64,000 nucleotides of DNA, taken from assembly GCA_028673005.1 (NCBI GenBank), contig CM054113.1, positions 170,579,837-170,643,836 of the forward strand, in the 5' to 3' direction. The translations under genes were made by a program, and so were the position numbers. The DNA is from Tanypteryx hageni. Its lineage: Eukaryota; Arthropoda; Insecta; Odonata; Petaluridae. Below, piece by piece: positions 1 to 12,351 of the stretch. How positions within the stretch are numbered: the stretch's first letter is position 1; every line of letters starts with the position of its first letter. The notes under the pieces are model-generated. The model worked only from the letters and a program-made list of their open reading frames with translations. It did no database searches and was not told where the DNA came from.

Positions 1-1239
1 GAAAGTGGTCTCCGCGGGTAATCGGAAGCCGAAGTCACTTAAATTGATTGGATGAGAATTCTCGGAGCAAAGAGCGAAACGCCCTTTTTAATGAACGAAT
101 CAAAATTTAAGTCTTTCGGCGCGATGAATCTGAAATATGGTAATACATGTAATTAATCTGAGGCAGTTCAGTTCTGTTTTTAGCATAAACGAGCATTGCA
201 GCCTAGTAGAGTCTTGAGAAATTCCATTTACCCAATTGAAATTTTTAATTCCTCGGATAAAAAATGGGGTAATTTTTTAAGTTTGGCATCATGAATGAAG
301 TTTTCATCTTGATCATTACTAATAATAGTACAGTATAAGTATTTTTTAAATCCTGCAGTTTCGTTCACAGATTTGCTCGTAGTTGCATTCTAAAACTGGA
401 AATATTGAAATTGTAATGGTACAATAAGCGCTTCTTTAATTTTCAAGCAAAATATGGACACTAAAATAGTAACTTTCAAAATTCAATGCAAACAATTTAC
501 TTATTTAGTTTTACTCCCATTCATTTTTTAATTATATAATTACGCCTATAATATTGACTAAAGTTAATAAAATAATACATGCATGCCAATACTGTGCAAA
601 AGCAAATATGAACAGTTCACCGAAGGGTATAATTGAATTCCCACTATATGAAATGTGCTATATGACATATGGAATGTAAGTACAACACAAGCTTGGAAAC
701 ATTAGATTCCCAATAGCTCATTACGTCTTTATAAGAGTATATTTATTACACTAAGTTTAGTGAACTATAACAAAAATAATAATCAGGTCATTATATAAAC
801 AGAAGTTGTTTATTTACTTTCGCGGTAAAATCTTAATCCTCCATCAATTGAATATGGGTAAAATTCATAGCGTTTGTTAATTTTCTTGTGTTTAAAATGG
901 AACTTTTTGTATCCATTCGGCATTTTGCCTCGAAAAATCGAACGTTCCAAGACCTTTTGAAATTAACCCATAGTTAAAATTCAGCGATTGCAACATTCTT
1001 CATGCCTTGCCAATTCTTCTAGTCAAGCACATCAAATCACAGTATGAACCTGCAATTGAAATTCTTCTTACATCCTCCTGAATCCGATCGGTTCTTGCCG
1101 ATGCAAACAGAAGCAGCTAACAGATAGACTAAGCGATCCAAAACAAACTACCCACCAACATTATATAAAAATACGCCTCGACCAAACGATTCCTAACATG
1201 TTTATTTAGCCATAAACGTAAGTAGAGAAATCGTGTTTG
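1..1239. other. AT-rich spacer, no gene seen
   Basis: I see no convincing ORF, RNA gene or repeat boundary here. The sequence is AT-rich with scattered homopolymer runs. Confidence 0.6.
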
Positions 1240-1890
1240 ACCGGTAAGAAATGGTAGGAGAGGACGGAGGGGAGAGATAGGAAAGGGAGAGTAGAGAAAG
1301 AAACACATGGCCAGAGCGGACCACACCCCCAGATCATTAGCCTCACTTATTAAGGTCTCTCCTTTCCTCCTTCCTCCTCTCTTCCTTGCCTCAGAAATAT
1401 TGCCGCACTACGTCCACAGTTCTTCAACGTGCTCCCTCCTACGCCTCCTTCCATTCCACTCACCAAACCCTCCTCTTCCCATACTTTCATTCCCTTCCAA
1501 AACTTCCATCCTCCTGGTCGAAAAGAGAAACTGGGGACCTCTGCTCTCTCTCTTCGAAGAGGACGTCGTCGGTGCCTTTGAGACTGCAAAATTAGTAGTG
1601 GGTGGGGAAGAGATGTGGAGGAGGGAAAGAGAAGGGTGAAAAGATGGTCTGTCGGGTTCCGAGAGGGGAACTGGAACGTGTGTGTGTCAAGGAGAGGAAA
1701 AACGAGAGTGGACGGGAAACGATTCTCCGTGAATAGTTGAAAAGAAGGAAGGGTTAGCGGCGGAGGAATTGAGAGATCAATGAAAGACAGAGAATGGTTC
1801 AGGGAGAGAGAGAGAGTTGAGGAGGCAACATGGAATGAGGATTCGACAGATTGGAGGATATAAGAGGAAGGCAACTGATGATGGCAAGGA
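1240..1890. repeat. Purine/pyrimidine-skewed island
   Basis: Low-complexity island with a strand switch. The plus strand is GA-rich near 1240-1310, CT-rich from about 1330 to 1500, and GA-rich again from about 1540 to 1830. The long overlapping reading frames on both strands are Ser/Pro/Leu-rich or Glu/Arg/Gly-rich, as expected from skewed composition rather than coding constraint. CpG is more frequent than in the flanks, so a promoter or other regulatory role is possible but unsupported. Confidence 0.6.
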
Positions 1891-2681
1891 AAAAGGGAGA
1901 CTCCTCATACATGTTTACAAAAATGGAATGAATTCTAATTAAACTTTAAGGTTAAATTTAAACCGTGGTGATATTAATTCTTGTTACCAGGTGAATTTTA
2001 TCGATAAGATTGTGTTTGGAATTAATGCACATATGTATATACGCTATTAAACTAAATAAACGATAACAACTTTTTGTAGCTATTTGTACGATTTTCTTTT
2101 GTATACTGTATGAAATTTAAGGCTTGCTATTTGATAATGCTTGTTGCTTTATAATTTTGAAATTGAGCGAAATACTGAGCGTATCCAAAACGATGAATAC
2201 AAATGATACAAAGCTCTGAAGAAGGCGGAAAACCAGCATGAACGCGAATAAGGAGCAAATGGCGAAATCAAAGGAGGAGTTTGATCGATGTAATTAAGTA
2301 AAGGCTGGATACTTAATTAAGCCAGATTATAAGAGGAATATAATATCGAAGGGGAAGGATAAGGACGATACGGAAAACAAAAAAATTCATAATAACTTAA
2401 TGCGAATTCTAGATAGTTTGAATGCAAGAATATAGCTAAAATAAGATAAAAGTAAAGACAATATTCGGAGATGCACGATGGTTTTGAGGTATACATGTGC
2501 CGAAATACAATAAATTCATCGTTAATGAGACTTCAATGCCGTCTTTATTGACTCGAGAAATTATATAATCTTTTTTAAATAAATTTTAACTTCTACGTTT
2601 TATATGGTTAAAAGCGCATGCTTGGTAAAATATGAATTTTTTACGTTGTCACATATTAATTGGCGATCTCGTTAGATAATA
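1891..2681. other. AT-rich spacer
   Basis: No gene is recognisable. A mildly purine-rich stretch near 2200-2460 gave no protein similarity I could recognise in any frame. Confidence 0.5.
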
Positions 2682-2683
2682 TA

Positions 2684-3334
2684 CAGGGTGTGGAAAAAGA
2701 TGGGACAGATTCAGGATTTCAGATTCCTTTTATGTATAGATTGTTGAAGACGAACTGGAGGAAAAACAAGTAGGTAAACCTTGGGGATTGGACACGTGAA
2801 CAGCAAGCAATTGTGGTTGAACAGTATTTCTTCCACAGACTTCCTACGATTTCGGCACAAATAAAATTCAGAAGACGCTTCCAAGTTCTTTTTTGCACCA
2901 TCAAGAAAAGTAATACACAGATGTGTGGTAAGTTTCTGTGAAACAGGCAATATACAACATAAAAAATCCACAGTGAGGTCACGAGCTGCCAGAACACCGG
3001 TAAGTGTTAACTAAGTTCACCAAGAAATTCAGATTAGTCTCCGGAAGTCTATCCGTTGTTTATCGCAGCAAGTCGGCACAAGCATAAGATCCATCAATCG
3101 AATTCTGAATCTATATAAGATTCAAATGACCCAGCAACTTCAACCAACAGATGCTAAGAAACAATTGGAATTTTCACTTTGGTTTCAGCAAGAAAATCAA
3201 GATGAACCATTTCTTACACATCTCCTCATGTCAGATGAAGCGCATTTCCAAATGTTAGTACATTTGAACAAATGACTTCTATAATCAAAAGAGATTTTTA
3301 TTTCAAACGTGCCCCATCTTTTTGCTACATCCTG
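2684..3334 (+). mobile_element. Tc1/mariner-like element, internally deleted and decayed
   Basis: The element has imperfect terminal inverted repeats: CAGGGTGTGGAAAAAGATGG on the left and CAGGATGTAGCAAAAAGATG as the reverse complement of the right end. Both ends sit directly against a TA (2682-2683 and 3335-3336), the expected target duplication of this superfamily. At about 650 bp it is roughly half the length of an autonomous mariner. The interior encodes transposase remnants on the plus strand, described separately. It must be immobile without a transposase supplied from elsewhere. Confidence 0.8.
2792..3275 (+). pseudogene. mariner-like transposase relic
   Basis: Two blocks in different frames read like an insect mariner-type transposase. 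The first, from 2792, begins TREQQAIVVEQYF and resembles the N-terminal helix-turn-helix region. It hits stop codons near 2940. The second, from 3069 to 3274 in another frame, contains NRILN, a stretch like the linker before the catalytic core, and the hallmark SDEAHF around the first catalytic Asp. The rest of the DDE/D core is missing: the right inverted repeat follows within about 60 bp. Stops, a frameshift and a C-terminal deletion make it non-functional. Family assignment rests on motifs recalled from the superfamily. Confidence 0.75.
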
Positions 3335-3479
3335 TAATACCAATTCTACCATAGTTCATACAGAACGGCTCCGATTCCTTGCTAGACCCATTTCTTTGCC
3401 GATCGCGACCACCTAGCCTGCCCCCAAAATGAAAACAAAAACAAAAACAATCACAGAGCGCGAGCTATAAAATACAGCC

Positions 3480-4345
3480 TCCGCAGCGTAATTGCACAAA
3501 AACCTCCCTCTCATCAGCCGCCTCCTTTCGACCATCACGAGCGATTTCCACTTCCCCTACCTCCCTCCTTTGCCTTCTCCCCCCTCCAAGCCGACACAGG
3601 AGGAGGAAACGGAAGGATTAAATGACGCCGAAAAATTACCGGGGGAGGGGGGGGGGAGAGAAAGAGGAGAGGAAGGAAATTACAGAGAGGAAACGCTTGT
3701 GTATGAGTATTTCACGCGAAAGAGGAGAGAGAGAGAGAGACGAAAGGGAAGAGGAAAATACGAAATAAAGTAAAAAAACGATGCTGTGAGCCGCTCTCTT
3801 TCTCTCCGTTTCTCTCTGATGAGGGTAGGCGGTGAGGCATGTAGCAGCCTTTAAGAGTAAGGGCATAAAGCTCCCTCTTGTTTCACGGAAACACGGGAAG
3901 GTCCTTCACGGGATCATTAGTATTGGGGTGGAAGGAAAAAAGAGAGGGAACAAGGAGCACCGAAAAAAGAGATGGAGTCGGAAAAGTGTGCGTGAGAAAC
4001 GAAAAGCGAAGTGTATAAACTGCATTCGTGTGTGTGTACGTTAGAGATGGTTTTCAAAGGAGGAAGAAAGAGAGGTGAATGAGAGGGAAAGAGAGAACGA
4101 TGGATTGACGGGCGGGTGCTCACAAAGGGACCGCAAGTCTATTAATAGTTCGCACTCATCCGACGAACCATCTTTCGGAAACGAACCGCGACTTTCCCGC
4201 CCACTCGCTCTTTCTCTCACTCTCTCCCTCGGCTCCCGACCCACCCTCGGACCGCTCGCTCACCGTTACGAGGGCGTGGCGCAAGAGGGGGGTTGTGTAA
4301 ATGGGAAGGGGGATGTTAAGTCAAAGAGCACCGCCTAACACTAGT
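3480..4345. repeat. Purine/pyrimidine-skewed island
   Basis: CT-rich at 3500-3590, then strongly GA-rich from 3590 to 4110, then a CT-rich, CpG-richer stretch at 4190-4265. A G run sits near 3645 and a pure GA run near 3728. Overlapping ORFs on both strands are compositional artefacts. Confidence 0.6.
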
Positions 4346-4644
4346 GCGTGGGAGTTGACCGCCGGAAGTGACTATTCGGACTATTAATAAGTGTCGCCCT
4401 ATGGGAGGGGTACGTATAGAAGGAGCAGTGAGGGAATATAATTGAGATTTTACTGTGTGCATGCATCGGCGAGGATAAAAAGGGATGGGCGAGGCGGAAG
4501 AGAAAAGAGAGCGAAATTCGATGCGCGACTGTTTGTTACCGAGGTATTTAATGTTTTGTGTTTTTCCAAGTTTTTATTGATTGTTTGTTGTGGAGGTTGC
4601 ATTGGATAAAGTGAAAAACTGGACGCTTCGGAAGGGGATGTAGG

Positions 4645-4985
4645 CAGTGGCGTAACTAGGAGCGGAAGGGCCCGCGACAAAATATTATCGAGAGCCCCTC
4701 TCGGTCCCTCAGCTTACAAATACGTATGCTCAGTTAAAAATGAAACCCATTATAAAACCTACCTAGTTGCACTTATATATCAATTATCAAGAATATGTTG
4801 AAAAGGATATAGGTTATGCTTCTTAAATTACTCTGTTCAAAAATAATTATTAACTGAAAACATTCAGAAATTAGAACAAAAAAGAGAATTGCTAAAAAAT
4901 CTAATTTTTTCTACATTTCGAAAATTCCACAGCCCCTGGACCCGTGGCTTTTGGCCATCTACGCCACCCTATTGTTACGCCACTA
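4645..4985. mobile_element. MITE with CAGTGGCGTAAC ends (probably hAT-type)
   Basis: A 341-bp segment is bounded by inverted ends, CAGTGGCGTAACTAGG on the left and TAGTGGCGTAACAATAGG as the reverse complement of the right. The GC-rich ends contrast with an AT-rich interior. No ORF is present. I could not see a clean 8-bp target duplication, so the hAT assignment is inferred from the terminal motif alone. Confidence 0.6.
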
Positions 4986-5919
4986 GATAAAGAGCGATCA
5001 ATGATACCGAATGTTTTTCCTTTCTGATAGAGTATGTTGCTTACTTGTTAGGTTGCCTGTTTACTTAAGCAAAAGAAAATCTTCATCCCATGCATTTGGA
5101 GGCGGAGACGGAAAAAATTTTAAATATAAATTACAAACCTAGATAAAAGTAAACAAAGTGATTAAGGCTCTAATTTCGATCACAATACGAGAAAGAGGGC
5201 ATCTATGAGATAAATATTAGAAGTCTTTGGCAATCAAATAACTCTCTAAATATTGGTAAAAATTTTATATAACCATTATGTACTGATAAAAATAGACGAA
5301 ATCTACTTCTATTATTTATTTAAAAAGCGTAGATTAATGTGTATTAAAATTTTAGCAGCTATTCAAGCATACATTGATTTGTACACAGAGTTAAAACAGC
5401 GCTTATCTAGAGTCATCGGGTGTTGAATCTGATAAGCATGGAATTATGATGAAAGCGAATTCAACGGTCTATGTAATATTGCTTGCATGCCGTGAATTAA
5501 ATCCTTCTGCCAGCGACTGCGGATGAAATCTAAATCCTAAACTATATAGGCTACGTTGAGTAAATTGGAATAGCAACCTGTCTGGATTAATTCAGCCAAA
5601 TTTGCAACGTAATTAGAACTGATCTCAAAGATGTAGCATGATTTCCACTCACAGAATAGTTCGTTGTTCTCAAAGAATTTTTCTCTAAATCATAATAAAA
5701 CTATCTACGCAATAACATCGACTTCCTCTAGGTCATTCTTTTGCGTGAGAATATTGATTGGCATACATTTAAAAAATTGTTGTTTTTTATATTCTTCACA
5801 ACTGAGTATAAAATTAAATTGTATTTATACTATATTTACTTTAAATAAAATATCTAATAATTAATAAAATATGTTGAAATAGTTACGAAAAGGAACATTT
5901 CCATAAATATGAATAGAAA
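4986..5919. other. AT-rich spacer
   Basis: No coding similarity, repeat boundary or RNA gene is visible. Confidence 0.5.
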
Positions 5920-5924
5920 GATGT

Positions 5925-6540
5925 AGATGAAGAAGTAAAAGCAGGAGATAATTCATCCGAGTGAGTTGTATTCGCAAATGACAAAGGATTAACGAATAAT
6001 TAAAAAAAATAACCAGCAGATGTTGTTAATCTCCATAAAAGATGTAGTATTCATTATGAAAATGAGTACGAAATAATTATATTTTAAAGGAAAATCAAAG
6101 TTAAATGAAAAGATGGAAGAGAAGAGGCTGGAACAAGAGGAACGTTTTACTCATTAATATATTTTTTGATTCAGGATGGCAGGTGTACTAAATGAATCGA
6201 TGACAGAGAGTTTGAAGAAAGATATTTGAAACTTTGATTGTGTGTGTTATAAGGATTTGAGACAAGAATTCATGAGAGATGAAGATGTTGGAATTTTTTT
6301 AAAAGTACCACAGCAGAGAAAACCAGCTGGATTGATAAGGAAACGAATGAGGAACAATTAAATATAGAAGCTTAATTAGAGAATTAGGCATAGAAGGAAA
6401 CAAAGAAGGAAAGACTCTAGGAAAAAGGCAGGGAAAAGATGGGAATAGACATTTGGATAGGTAAAAATTAGAGTGATAGTTATGAGAAGAAAAATAAGTC
6501 TTTGAATTTGATATATTGAGTGGTGTGAACCAAAACCTAC
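5925..6540 (+). pseudogene. Decayed RTE-like LINE relic (C-terminal part)
   Basis: Plus-strand fragments match, in order, the C-terminal half of the intact reverse transcriptase at 27.6 kb. A VVFANDKG block near 5970 stands where the YADD catalytic box should be. A FLIQDGRCTK block near 6165 matches the segment after the RT core. TSWIDKETNEEQLN near 6325 matches the region KWTDRMKNDEVL of the intact copy. Many stops and frameshifts separate the blocks. The D-to-N change in the catalytic box and the general decay mark it as old. No 5' half, tail or target duplication was found. Confidence 0.6.
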
Positions 6541-6544
6541 TTAG

Positions 6545-7255
6545 AAGGAAAAAAAATTATTTGATGAGTCCCAAAGACACGGGAAACGGAATTTAAATGA
6601 CACTATGATCATATCATGATCACACCGTGAACATGTGCGTTAAGTTTATCGTGCAGTTGCCTAGAGATGGATATATTGAAAAACTTTTCCCATATTCCAT
6701 TATACAAAAGTCTTGAAGTTAAACCGTTTCTGCGTCAAATAAAAATATCAACATAGGAATTTTCCGAAAGATTCTCTTTAACTGTTAAATTAAGCATGCT
6801 CTGAATGTATGTATTGTTGTTTTCTATGGATGCCGTATACACTAACAATTTTATGCCGAATGACACGCAATTCAAACGATCGCAAATCCTGATACATCCT
6901 CCTTGTTATCGCTCGAAATTCAGGCAGAATAGTATATTTTCCTTCCATTCTATTATATTGGGTAAACAAGCCGTTCCAATTATAATTTAATTGGTAAGCA
7001 CCTCTTAGACCTGCCAAAGATTGGACAGTAATGGATCAATTATTTCTAAACAATTCTAAGACTGCGCAGTGTGCCACCGGCGGATCGACACAATAGCCTT
7101 ATATTTATAAGAGAAATAGATAGAGACGCCATGTCTAAGGGATTTCCTTATCACAAAGTCTTCAAATCCCGGCCGCCATCAAGTCTTTAAGGCCTTAAAT
7201 CGATTTGCTTTTGTTCTTCCCGAAGTGCCTCCTAAAGACGGAACCCTCATAAATC
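6545..7255. other. Spacer, no gene seen
   Basis: AT-rich to 7050, then more GC-balanced sequence leading into the next skewed island. Nothing identifiable. Confidence 0.5.
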
Positions 7256-8410
7256 CCTAGCCGCATGTGGCATCTCAAGAAAATCTCCTCCCATCTCTCT
7301 CTCTCTCTCCTCTACCTATCTCCCTCCCTCCGACTCCCTCCATTACTCCTCCGAAAAGATCTCTTCATCCCGACCCCTCCACTCCTTCTCCTCCTCCCTC
7401 CGAGTCGCTATGTTAACAGAGGCTTGAAACCAGCAGCTTATCCTAATTAACGTCCTAATTAGAGCCACGAAGGTAAGGGAATGGGAGGAATGTGGGAGGA
7501 GAAAAGCGCCACAGACGGCGGAGAGGAGAAGCTGAAGGGACAGACAGGCAGCGACACAGGGCTAACTGCGGTATTCGCAGGAACTTTACCCCCTTCCCCT
7601 GCCTCGTTTTACAGCATCCCTTCTTTTCGTGCGTATCGAGGAGGGAGGGGAGAGGAGAATATCATCCCCCGTGGTTCCTTCTATCTCCGCACAGCCTCCA
7701 TCGCTCTCCGCTCCTCCCATGCACCTTCCCCTCTCCCTTCAGGAGCACCTCTCCATCCGCCACCTTGTCCGCGCATTATCCCCACCCACACTCTTCGCCG
7801 TATCTTCCCCCTCCCCCTTACTATTCCTCCGCCCCCTCACACCCCGCATCTTTCCTCTAGATTCCCGACAACCTCTTTTCGACCCATCCCCCAACTCTGC
7901 CGTCTCTCCACTCTCCATCCCTTCCTCTCTCTCTCTCTCTCTATCCACCTTTAGCGGATCAACGGCAGCAAGTCAAGCGAGCCCTCTCTTGCCTTCTCCT
8001 TATCTTCGCCCATTGCTATGGAAACCGCGAAGGGCGAGGAAAATGGGGATGGTGAGGGAGGGGGATTTTTGGAAAGGAGCGGCAGAAGAGGGGGTGGAGG
8101 GTAAGGGAGGGAGAGGAAGGGAATGGAGTAAAGGGGCGGGGCCAAGTTTGAGGATGGGGTATGTCGGAAGAAGGGGAGCCGGGAAGGAAAAAGAGATGTG
8201 GAAGATGGAGACGGTGTATTGAGAAATGAGAAAAGGAGGTAGGGGAAATGCAAAGAATGAAAGGATGACGCAATAAATAAAGCACACAGAGCTGCGATGG
8301 AGCGAATATGAATCAACACAAGGTCGAAGAAGAAATGAAGAGAAACAAAATAAGAAGGAAAATAGAGAAAGAGAGAGCATGGAATAGGCGAGCGTCTTAC
8401 GTGCAAAATT
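7256..8410. repeat. Large purine/pyrimidine-skewed island
   Basis: About 1.15 kb of alternating blocks: CT-rich 7280-7410, GA-rich 7455-7555, CT-rich 7675-7950, GA-rich 8030-8390. Reading frames up to 197 codons occur on both strands, but they are dominated by Pro/Ser/Leu or Glu/Gly/Arg runs and overlap in several frames. I regard them as non-coding. It is the longest such island in the window and is relatively CpG-rich. Confidence 0.6.
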
Positions 8411-9035
8411 CAGTGTAGGATAATGATCATCATGAATGAAGAGACATCCACGATTGGAAGATCAAAATACCATTTTTAAAATTTTCAATTGTAAAACATT
8501 TTTATATCATCATAATGGCAAATTAAGTAACTACAATACTCTTAAATAGTTTGACAAAACCTTATGCATATTTCAGCTCAGACGTCATCAGCGATGATTC
8601 ACAGATTCTAGATTATAAAATTAAGAATATACTATCGGTGAATTAACAATGAGGATGAGTATTTTGCAGCCGAAGCGCATAAAGGATTTTCCCATTAATT
8701 TTATAGCATGTGAATCTGCCTAATTTATCAATTGGAACCCAACCAAACGGCAAGCTAGATAATTCTTCTAAGAATTATCATACAGTTAACTTCATAAAAC
8801 ACTTTTATATTAAGCGATAAACAAATAACAAGTATGAAATGCAGCTCTGAGTTAATAGTGCTTTTGCTGTCGAAATGAGATAGCATTTTTAAATTGCAAA
8901 AGCAAAAAAAAAAACATTATATTCCGTGAGAACGAATAATTATTATTTTTGTTTTGAAAACGTCATTACAATGATATTAATACATCGTTAAACGATGGTA
9001 TCTCCTAAAAATTAATTTAAGGAAGGTGGCACTAA
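8411..9035. other. AT-rich spacer
   Basis: No gene seen. A 12-base A run lies near 8906. Confidence 0.5.
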
Positions 9036-9960
9036 TATTTATTTATTTATTTAATTAAAAATTTCACATACAGCATTCGCCATTTTAGAGTGAAATATAT
9101 AACATCATGAGTATAAATAAAAGCGAATAAAAAACAGGAAAAATACAGAGAATAATAATAAGAATACAACACGAAAGAGAAAAGGGAAAATAACACTGCG
9201 GATAGAGCACAATGAAATCAGAGGTGAGAATGAGGTAAATGAGCTCTAGAACCTTTGATAAATGATTTACAGGAAAGGATAAACGGATCTATGTGGGAAG
9301 GTAGATAATTAAATTTGGTAGGAAGACGGAAAAAAAGAGAGCGCCTAACAATAGATAACCTTGTGGTTGGAATGTGGAATAAATCCATAGAGCGTGTTGT
9401 TCTAGAGGGCACTCGTAAACCGAAAGAGGCCAAGAGTTCTGGACTGTCTATATTAGAGTTTAAAATGTTATAACATAAGGAGAGGTCAGATTTTTGTCGA
9501 GATACCGAAAATTGGTCTAGGGACAAGGCCGTTAGGATGGCTTCCCTAGAGGAAGTCCGGAGAGAGGGTATACGATATTTAACTATTCTAACAAAGAAAT
9601 TTAGTACGCAATCAAGATAAGAAAGATTAGAGGCTGCAGCCATAGACCAAATAGGGGAAGCATAATTCACAACTGGGAAGACTAATGTGGAAAAGTATAA
9701 TTTAAGGGAAGCTGCATCCTTTATGTCCGTAAATCTGTATAATATTCCTAGTAGGGACATAGCTTTGCGTTTTGTTGCAGTTATGTGTGCTGTGAAGTTT
9801 AACTTATTATCAATTAATACCCCTAGGTCCTTCTGAAGAATGGTTCTGGGTAATAAAATAGAGTCAATAGAGGCATTCGTAAGAATAGAAGCAGCCAGGA
9901 GTAATTCATGGGAAGAAGACTTTTTCTTTATTCTTAACCAACTAGTGGTCACGCGGGATT
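9036..9960 (-). mobile_element. 5'-truncated Jockey/CR1-like LINE
   Basis: On the minus strand the segment reads as the C-terminal reverse transcriptase region, then about 180 bp of 3' UTR, then an (AAAT)n tail at about 9038-9055. This is the normal order for a non-LTR retrotransposon that was truncated at its 5' end during target-primed insertion. The catalytic YADD box and everything upstream are missing. I could not define a target-site duplication. Confidence 0.7.
9218..9952 (-). pseudogene. LINE reverse transcriptase, C-terminal fragment
   Basis: An open frame of 244 codons has no ATG at its start (it opens on GTG), so it is a truncated coding fragment rather than a gene. It carries KDLGVLIDNKLNF, the conserved segment after the RT catalytic core, then the hydrophobic thumb region around FPVVNYASPIWS. 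A helical C-terminal part follows, with FHIPTTRLSIVRRSLFFRLP. This pattern is shared by Jockey, CR1 and related clades, and I cannot separate them without alignment. No catalytic motif is present. The frame is intact over 730 bp, so the insertion is fairly recent compared with the RTE relics. Confidence 0.75.
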
Positions 9961-9964
9961 TAAA

Positions 9965-11595
9965 TATGCCTAAGCAAAAAATGTTTATAAATATCGCAAT
10001 ATAAATAATTATATTTTTTGTTTTTACAGTTACAGTTATTAATAAGTCATATAGTTTATGTTATGTAAACATTTTTTATACGATGAGCCACATTCGAGAA
10101 AATTTATATGCTATCATTTTTGTTCGGTGCGTCAATTAATGTGGAAGGTTAAACGCTACAATAGCAACTAAGGCCTTTGGATGGCCGAAGAGTTTTTTTT
10201 AAGTCATGTAGCATTTAGCTAATTTCTTCCTTGTCTCTAAATTTATTTTCTTTCTTGTGAGAAGCTCCATAACTACACAAAAATAACTCGCTTGGACGTT
10301 AAATTAAACCGCGCGTGCACTGACGGGTTAGTAAGCGAGGGATATTGCCAAAGCGTAGGGACTTAACATTTCGAACATTCGAGAAATTAAAAGAGGACGA
10401 ATGAGTGAATGTTTAGGATTACTATAGGAACAAACTGAAAAGATATAAGCGAATCAGTGACAAAGAAGGTTTGTTAACGGAAAGAAAATTCTACACGAGA
10501 AGGCAATAAACGTCTCTATTGCAGGATAGGAAGAAAATATGACGCCTGCACCGTTAGAAGAAATGCTTAGTAGGAAACTGATTGAATAAAAACTTAGGTC
10601 GGTAAGGTCTAACTCGAGCTCGGACAAACAATAAAATTCAGAGGGAGGGGAGCTCTTGAAAAGGGTTCCAGCCAATCGCTGAAAATCAATGTGGCCACAT
10701 CCTGAGCTGTCCATGCCTTTCCCTTCAACTACTTCTTGTTTATGACTTGACAAAGTCGCCGCCCCTATTTCATGTTAGAGTTCAAGTTAAGACTATACCG
10801 CCGATAGAAAACATTCATTCGTCTTGAATAATCATGAAAAAAGAACTTTAATATCCGAAGGATAGTTGGCTTTAGAATGTAAAATCACTCATCCTCTCAT
10901 TTGTCTTTTAAATGCTGAGGCATGGATACGGAAAAAATGAAGCATCATGGATACTGATAGAATGGTGCGACAATGAAACCAGATAAAATTGCAATAATTT
11001 CCATTGCTCGATATTTTTGCAATAAAGCGAAAAAAATGCAAACGGATATGCATTTCTGAAGGTATATCAAACCAACCTAGAGCCATGAAAAAGAGATTAG
11101 AAAAAGTGAAGGCGACAAGAATAGAGAAAAAACAGACAAAAGATGAACCTGGTAAACCAAATCATAGCGGAGACAAAAACAACGACGAGCGAGGTTAAGA
11201 GCATTACTTCGACGCCCGTGCTGCCACCTACGGGTTTACCGATGGACCTTTGGAGGCTTTCTTTTTTTAGATAAAAGCAAACCTGGTGGCGGGTAAACAG
11301 AATCGCGGGAAACAGAAATAATCGAGAAAATTTTCTATTTATAGGGAATGAGGATATCATTTTAAAAACCTCTTTTTATTTGAGATGTTATAGATTTTTC
11401 ACAAGTTTTATGGAATAGTCGTCCGGAGTAAAAGAGGGGATAAAGAGAGAGATAGGTTTAAAAAAATTGAACGGCAAAATGGGGAGGGAACTTGGGAGGG
11501 ACGTTTTGTCACCATACACTACCGAGCACTGCCAAACCAAAAGGTACTACCTTAGACCCCTAAAGGGTAGTGCGGGATGATGTGGCAGGATAGTA
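9965..11595. other. Spacer, no gene seen
   Basis: Short ORFs on both strands near 10450-11360 lack recognisable domains and overlap each other. No repeat boundaries found. Confidence 0.5.
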
Positions 11596-11599
11596 AAAA

Positions 11600-12000
11600 T
11601 ATAGGCAAGTGAAAGACTCCTTTCTCTTTCCCCCTCCTCATTTTTCCTCTCCCTTCCAAGGGAGCAATTCCGCCCCCCCCCCCTCACCTCTCATCCTTCC
11701 TTCTCCCTTTACCATTCAAAAGGATTCACCGCAATTGGCTGAGGAATCGAACGCTTGGGTGGGAGAAATCCAATTGTCCCCAGTTTCTCGTTGCCAGGTT
11801 GCAAGACGGGATAACGAGGGGTGGCGAAGAGGAGAGAGAGAAATGGGCGTCTAGCATGCTCTTTTGGTTCAGGGATGATCTCAATCTCTCTCTCTCTCTC
11901 TCTCCCTCTCTCTCTCGCTGTATTTTTCCGTTGAAAAGAATTTCTAGGAAGTTAAAGGGGATGAGGAGTCGAAAGGAGGAAGGATAGAAGGAGATGGGAT
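11600..12000. repeat. Purine/pyrimidine-skewed island
   Basis: CT-rich block 11615-11715 including a C10 run near 11672, then GA-rich 11815-11850, a (TC)n run at about 11883-11920, and GA-rich sequence to 12000. ORFs are compositional. Confidence 0.6.
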
Positions 12001-12252
12001 GGAATATCAGATCGATGAACAGGAACTGTATCAGTGAGCCTGTGTGCGTGTTTGGGGGAGTTTTGTTTATGGTGTCGTCGGTAGACTGCCTAATGACGTC
12101 TCTCCAGTCGCGGGTTATCGTCCAGAGATGAATGCGTTGCGATACCCTTCGTTTCTCTCACTATGAAAGTCAATGCAAAACGACACTTCTCTCGCTCTCT
12201 CTTTTAGACATCCTTCATCTCTCTATAGTTCCTATGAAATGCCTTTCCTTCA

Positions 12253-12255
<3 letters not shown>

Positions 12256-12351
<96 letters not shown>
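12256..12351. repeat. (TC)n then (TATC)n microsatellite
   Basis: About 66 bp of uninterrupted TC dinucleotides run into about seven TATC tetranucleotides. The Ser/Leu-rich ORFs across it are artefacts. Confidence 0.95.

Noticed and set aside
7481..8222. Long Pro/Ser-rich ORFs (up to 197 codons) on both strands
   Set aside because: They overlap in several frames, follow CT/GA blocks exactly, and show no domain or codon-like structure.
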